From an uncultured Clostridium sp. (GTDB lineage Bacteria; Bacillota; Clostridia; TANB77; CAG-508), in contig CANAZY010000008.1 of NCBI GenBank assembly GCA_947365805.1, positions 1 through 57,487 on the forward strand: 57,487 nt of DNA. The letters are read 5' to 3'. Made by a program: the position numbers and the translations under genes. Shown one piece after another: positions 57,066 to 57,487 of the stretch. Positions within the stretch are counted from its first letter, which is position 1, and the number at the start of each line of letters is the position of its first letter. The notes under the pieces are model-generated. The model made no database searches. It had not been told where the DNA came from and saw nothing but the letters and a program-made list of their open reading frames with translations.

Positions 57066-57487
57066 CTATATTTCTTCTATACTTTGAACATGATAATTAT
57101 TAATTAATTTGTTTTTGAACTCTTGTTTACTAATACCGTTATATATATTATCATTATAATGTATCTTATCTTCTTCTATTGTCACATTCATCCAATGTCC
57201 ACTATTATTTTCTGCTTCTAGTTGCCTCATCTCTTCCATAACTTCTTGTGTATAGCCCTCTTCTATCCTTCTCATGCTTTTACATATTCCATTTCCATCA
57301 AACACAGCTAAAATCGTACCATATAATCTTCCATCTTTGGTACCTGCTTCATTTTCCACAATGTAACTAGTTTTCAAGAACGTATAATCATTTACTTCTA
57401 TTTGAGATCTCTTATGGATATAACCTACAATGCAAGCAGCAACAATAATAGTAACAAAAGAAACGATTGCAATGGTTCTTTTTACTC
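57066..57487 (-). CDS. Membrane-anchored protein of unknown function, truncated by window end
   Basis: The frame is open to the window edge, so the 5' end is missing. About 140 codons are visible. An N-terminal helix is seen near the edge (IAIVSFVTIIVAACIVGYI), followed by an extracytoplasmic part (DYTFLKTSYIVENEAG, AVFDGNGICKSMRRIEEGY). No CGG occurs in frame. The family is not recognised. Confidence 0.7.
   Translation of the reverse strand, partial: VKRTIAIVSFVTIIVAACIVGYIHKRSQIEVNDYTFLKTSYIVENEAGTKDGRLYGTILAVFDGNGICKSMRRIEEGYTQEVMEEMRQLEAENNSGHWMNVTIEEDKIHYNDNIYNGISKQEFKNKLINNYHVQSIEEI

Overview
The window is strongly AT-rich and looks like a chromosome segment of a low-GC, spore-forming clostridium, probably an uncultured gut lineage. 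The evidence is Firmicute operon order (ylxM-ffh-rpsP-khpA-rimM-trmD; rlmN-prpC-prkC-rsgA-rpe), three tRNA-dependent T-box leaders (valS, ileS, thrS), a spoVM gene of 24 codons, and AGA-dominated arginine usage. The lineage assignment is inference.

Layout. 1-2810: reverse-strand translation/SRP operon with a consensus promoter. 3015-9372: an Rpn-type nuclease with a repeated tail, valS with its T-box, a prepilin-like GLUG surface protein and a small membrane protein. 9423-16165: an unknown gene, recG, rpmB, spoVM, nth, a bactofilin-like envelope protein and a YkuD transpeptidase. 16267-22517: rpe, rsgA, a PBECR4-type gene, prkC, prpC, rlmN. 22719-26850: a lysine/meso-diaminopimelate island (ddh, asd, cupin, lysA). 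26947-34478: cysteine desulfurase, two unknown genes, ileS, clpX. 34514-43296: clpP, tig, ylmH, eno, tRNA-Gln, a metallopeptidase, a GGDEF-EAL protein. 43648-51740: tRNA-Leu, deoB, coiled-coil proteins, thrS, pgi. 51916-57487: dapA, an HD protein, dapB, YetF/DUF4363, a holin-like protein, a secreted protein and a gene cut by the window edge. The lysine genes at the two loci together give a dehydrogenase-type pathway (asd, dapA, dapB, ddh, lysA).

Main discovery. Eight genes (pilin-like, recG, PBECR4, rlmN, cysteine desulfurase, an unknown coiled-coil gene, pgi, yetF) are each split between two reading frames. All nine break points are alike: an in-frame CGG codon, where skipping the C and reading the next three bases as glycine (GGA eight times, GGT once) restores the full protein. 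Several of these glycines are landmark residues: the RecG P-loop, the residue after the essential RlmN cysteine, the SSGSACTSG active-site motif of the desulfurase, and the glycine before the prepilin cleavage site. In roughly 40 other genes of native composition I found no in-frame CGG read as arginine. CGA and CGT are used normally. The simplest reading is that this organism lacks ordinary CGG decoding and translates CGGN as glycine, by +1 frameshifting or quadruplet decoding. Seven genes do use CGG as arginine (15 codons); most of these look foreign in composition, which is the main complication for the model.
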